Source of the DNA: Staphylococcus hominis subsp. hominis
GTDB lineage: Bacteria > Bacillota > Bacilli > Staphylococcales > Staphylococcaceae
Length of the DNA: 36,983 nucleotides
Assembly: GCF_002901845.1 (NCBI RefSeq)
Contig: NZ_PPQE01000001.1
Location: forward strand, 1 to 36,983
Direction of reading: 5' to 3'
Part shown: positions 33,135 through 36,983 of the stretch, piece by piece
How the letters are laid out: the number at the start of each line of letters is the position of its first letter
How positions within the stretch are numbered: the stretch's first letter is position 1
Position numbers and translations under genes: made by a program
Notes under the pieces: model-generated
Told to the model about the DNA's origin: nothing
What the model saw: only the letters and a program-made list of their open reading frames with translations
Databases searched by the model: none

Positions 33135-34061
33135 TTAACTCACACCTTTAATTACGATTTGTTCAAATACGAGCATCGGATTCACATTCTGTATCAATTT
33201 TTTATGTGCTTCTATAATTTGATCATACATTAATATCATTTGATTAAGTGTTAATCGTGTTGTGTATTCCTTAATGAGTGGTTTAAGATCAGTAAAAATG
33301 AAATTATCCTCAATCCCGACTTTAGCATGCATCATATCTTCAAAAAAAGCATTGATAACAGACAAAGTAAGAAGTTGTAGTTTTCGATTTTTAGCATTTT
33401 TTAACACATCAATCACACTAATCAAGGCCATTGGTTTATTTGTTAATAATAATTCACACCAATGAACGATTACTTTTCTTAATTCAATTAAATCATACTC
33501 TTCATTAAGGTCTTTGGCTACCTCAATTTGTGTCGTATATGAACTTAACATTTCAGCAATAGCCCGATTAATACCATTATCGACAAGTTTATCGATAAAA
33601 TGCGATGTGTCACTTGGTTTAAAATACATATGTTGACATCTAGAGTGAATCGTATTTAATATTTGTTCTGGTTTAGTAGAAATTAAAATTGCAATAGTAT
33701 TTTCTGGAGGTTCCTCTAAAAATTTTAAGATACTATTTTCACCTTGAACAGTTAACTTTTCAAAGTCCTCTATGATATAAACTTTATATGTACCTTCAAT
33801 AGGTAATTGGTTCATTTGGCGTACAAGTTGTTCAATTTGTTCTTTTTTTATAGTAGATTCTTCAGAGGATATATATGTAAAATCAGGATGATTAAAATTA
33901 CGCAATTTTAATTCACATTGTTCATTTCCATTACAAAGAATAAGTTGTGCAAATTCCATCGCTACATGTTTCATTGATTGTGCATCATCACCTTCAAATA
34001 AATAGGCATGTGATAATTTATTCGAATGAAAAGCATTAGCTAATTTTTGTAATTCCTCCAT
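33135..34061 (-). CDS. holB: DNA polymerase III delta' subunit
   Basis: Clamp-loader subunit. The 308-residue AAA+ protein starts with NKLSHAYLFEGDD, where the degenerate P-loop lacks GKT as is normal for delta'. It keeps VYIIEDFEKLTVQGENSILKFLEEPP and the SRC motif in HSRCQHMYF. Only two cysteines (LCNGNEQC) remain where many delta' subunits have a four-cysteine zinc module, so zinc binding is probably lost. An ATG at 34082 has no binding site; the ATG at 34061 has GGGAG nine bases upstream and aligns with the S. aureus start, so I use it. First gene of holB-ricT-yabA. Confidence 0.95.
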   Translation of the reverse strand: MEELQKLANAFHSNKLSHAYLFEGDDAQSMKHVAMEFAQLILCNGNEQCELKLRNFNHPDFTYISSEESTIKKEQIEQLVRQMNQLPIEGTYKVYIIEDFEKLTVQGENSILKFLEEPPENTIAILISTKPEQILNTIHSRCQHMYFKPSDTSHFIDKLVDNGINRAIAEMLSSYTTQIEVAKDLNEEYDLIELRKVIVHWCELLLTNKPMALISVIDVLKNAKNRKLQLLTLSVINAFFEDMMHAKVGIEDNFIFTDLKPLIKEYTTRLTLNQMILMYDQIIEAHKKLIQNVNPMLVFEQIVIKGVS

Positions 34062-34095
34062 ATTTGCATACTCCCTATTCATCGTTCATTTTAAA

Positions 34096-34104
34096 ATTAT
34101 ATCA
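34096..34104 (-). promoter_or_regulatory. Extended -10 promoter of holB
   Basis: TGATATAAT (34096-34104 read on the minus strand) is a consensus extended -10. The predicted start near 34089 lies 28 bases upstream of the chosen holB ATG and after the darA terminator. Confidence 0.5.
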
Positions 34105-34157
34105 TTAAATTTTTCAGTCGCATTTATCATTCAGCAATTAATTATAATGTATATGAT

Positions 34158-34195
34158 AAAGAGCCGATAACATAAAAATATGTTTCAGGCTCTTT
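34158..34195 (-). terminator. Intrinsic terminator downstream of darA, GAGCCTGA type
   Basis: An 8-bp stem AAAGAGCC/GGCTCTTT (34158-34165 with 34188-34195) and a 5-bp inner stem ACATA/TATGT (34170-34174 with 34179-34183) form a two-part hairpin. The T-run is short and partly within the stem. The sequence resembles the rplY terminator. Confidence 0.65.
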
Positions 34196-34236
34196 GAAAA
34201 TTATCTTTTAAAACTTTATTTAATTTTAAATTAAGT

Positions 34237-36550
<2,314 letters not shown>

Positions 36551-36585
36551 TTAAGTCCTCTCCTCATATACCTTATATACCTTTA

Positions 36586-36614
36586 AATATCTCCTATTTT
36601 AATAGATAATTCAA
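36586..36614 (-). promoter_or_regulatory. Possible promoter of the decarboxylase-tmk-darA unit
   Basis: TTGAAT (36609-36614) and GATATT (36586-36591) are 17 bases apart, between the rrn terminator and the TTG start. Matches are moderate (4 of 6 in the -10). Confidence 0.35.
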
Positions 36615-36697
36615 AAAAATAAAAGAAACGCTAAAATTTCTGTTGCTTGATTTCTTCTCGATTCATTAGCTCCAAACACTTTCTATAAATTTCGACA

Positions 36698-36721
36698 TAA
36701 AAAAAGAGACCTCACGGTCTC
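36698..36721 (-). terminator. rRNA operon terminator
   Basis: GAGACC (36706-36711) pairs perfectly with GGTCTC (36716-36721) around a 4-base loop, followed by seven T on the minus strand (36699-36705). It lies 33 bases downstream of the 5S gene. Confidence 0.9.
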
Positions 36722-36753
36722 AATATCGGCTCATCGCATCCATACAATGATTT

Positions 36754-36868
36754 GCCTGGCAACGTCCTACTCTAGCGGAACGTCAGTCCAACTACCATCG
36801 GCGCTAAGGAGCTTAACTTCTGTGTTCGGCATGGGAACAGGTGTGACCTCCTTGCCATTGTCACTAGA
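36754..36868 (-). rRNA. rrf: 5S ribosomal RNA
   Basis: A complete 115-nt 5S gene. It begins TCTAGTGACAATGGCAAGGA, contains the conserved CCGAACACAGAAGTTAAGC, and ends GTTGCCAGGC, whose end pairs with the 5' end to form helix I. The length matches staphylococcal 5S. It lies 66 bases after the 23S end, with no tRNA between. The spacer contains a 6-bp hairpin (36873-36878 with 36885-36890) that may belong to precursor processing. RNase M5, which matures 5S, is encoded in the same window. Confidence 0.96.
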
Positions 36869-36934
36869 CAAGTGAATGATTATACATTCAAAACTAGATA
36901 GTAAGTAAAGATTTGCGTCACAAAACTTGAAAAA

Positions 36935-36983
36935 TTGATTAAGTCTTCGATCGATTAGTATTCGTCAGCTCCACGTGTCACCA
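36935..36983 (-). rRNA. rrl: 23S ribosomal RNA, 3' end only
   Basis: The last 49 bases of a 23S gene running off the right edge. Read on the minus strand it contains GACACGTGGAGCTGACGAAT and ACTAATCGATCGAAGACTTA, the conserved 3' end of Firmicutes 23S rRNA. The exact 3' end is approximate to a few bases. Confidence 0.95.

Noticed and set aside
36869..36934. A tRNA gene in the 23S-5S spacer or after 5S
   Set aside because: The spacer is 66 bases with no cloverleaf arms or T-loop sequence. The bases after 5S hold only the terminator and AT-rich DNA.

Overview
The window is a low-GC Firmicutes chromosome segment, almost certainly from a Staphylococcus. The proteins match remembered S. aureus sequences closely over most of their length (Mfd, FolP, HolB, Pth, RplY). 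The gene order is the staphylococcal version of the Bacillus yaaO-to-lysS core region. Differences from S. aureus (for example in TilS and the MazG protein) suggest another species, probably a coagulase-negative one, but I cannot name it. No phage, transposase, CRISPR array, tRNA or accessory island is visible.

Every gene lies on the minus strand, so the text reads from high to low coordinates. The right edge holds the 3' end of a 23S rRNA gene, a complete 5S gene and the rrn terminator. Next comes a run of replication and translation genes: a lysine/arginine decarboxylase-like gene, tmk and darA, then holB, ricT and yabA. After these are a tRNA methyltransferase gene (trmN6), a GIY-YIG gene, rsmI, metG, tatD, rnmV, rsmA and veg. 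The middle carries ispE, purR, yabJ, spoVG, glmU, prs and rplY, which cover isoprenoid and purine control, UDP-GlcNAc and PRPP supply, and ribosomal protein L25. Then follow pth, mfd, a MOP-family flippase gene, mazG, rqcP, divIC and yabR, with tight overlaps from pth to rqcP. The left part has tilS-hpt, ftsH, hslO, cysK, the folate genes folP-folB-folK, and lysS.

The layout is a string of short operons separated by intrinsic terminators. Several promoters are readable, the best being TTGACT-17-TATAAT before rplY and TTGACA-18-TATTAT before veg. Start codons needed correction in several genes; TTG is probably used by mfd, yabA, the flippase and the decarboxylase, and GTG by tilS and folP.

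I found no convincing new multi-gene system. The signals most worth a second look are non-coding: (1) a terminator-like hairpin directly upstream of the trmN6 ribosome binding site, downstream of a candidate promoter and overlapping an 18-codon reading frame; (2) an 11-bp dyad over the start site of the rplY promoter, followed by a hairpin leader; (3) a structured stretch between yabR and tilS; (4) an 18-bp perfect inverted repeat between folK and lysS; and (5) a hairpin with a T-run on the plus strand between rsmI and metG.
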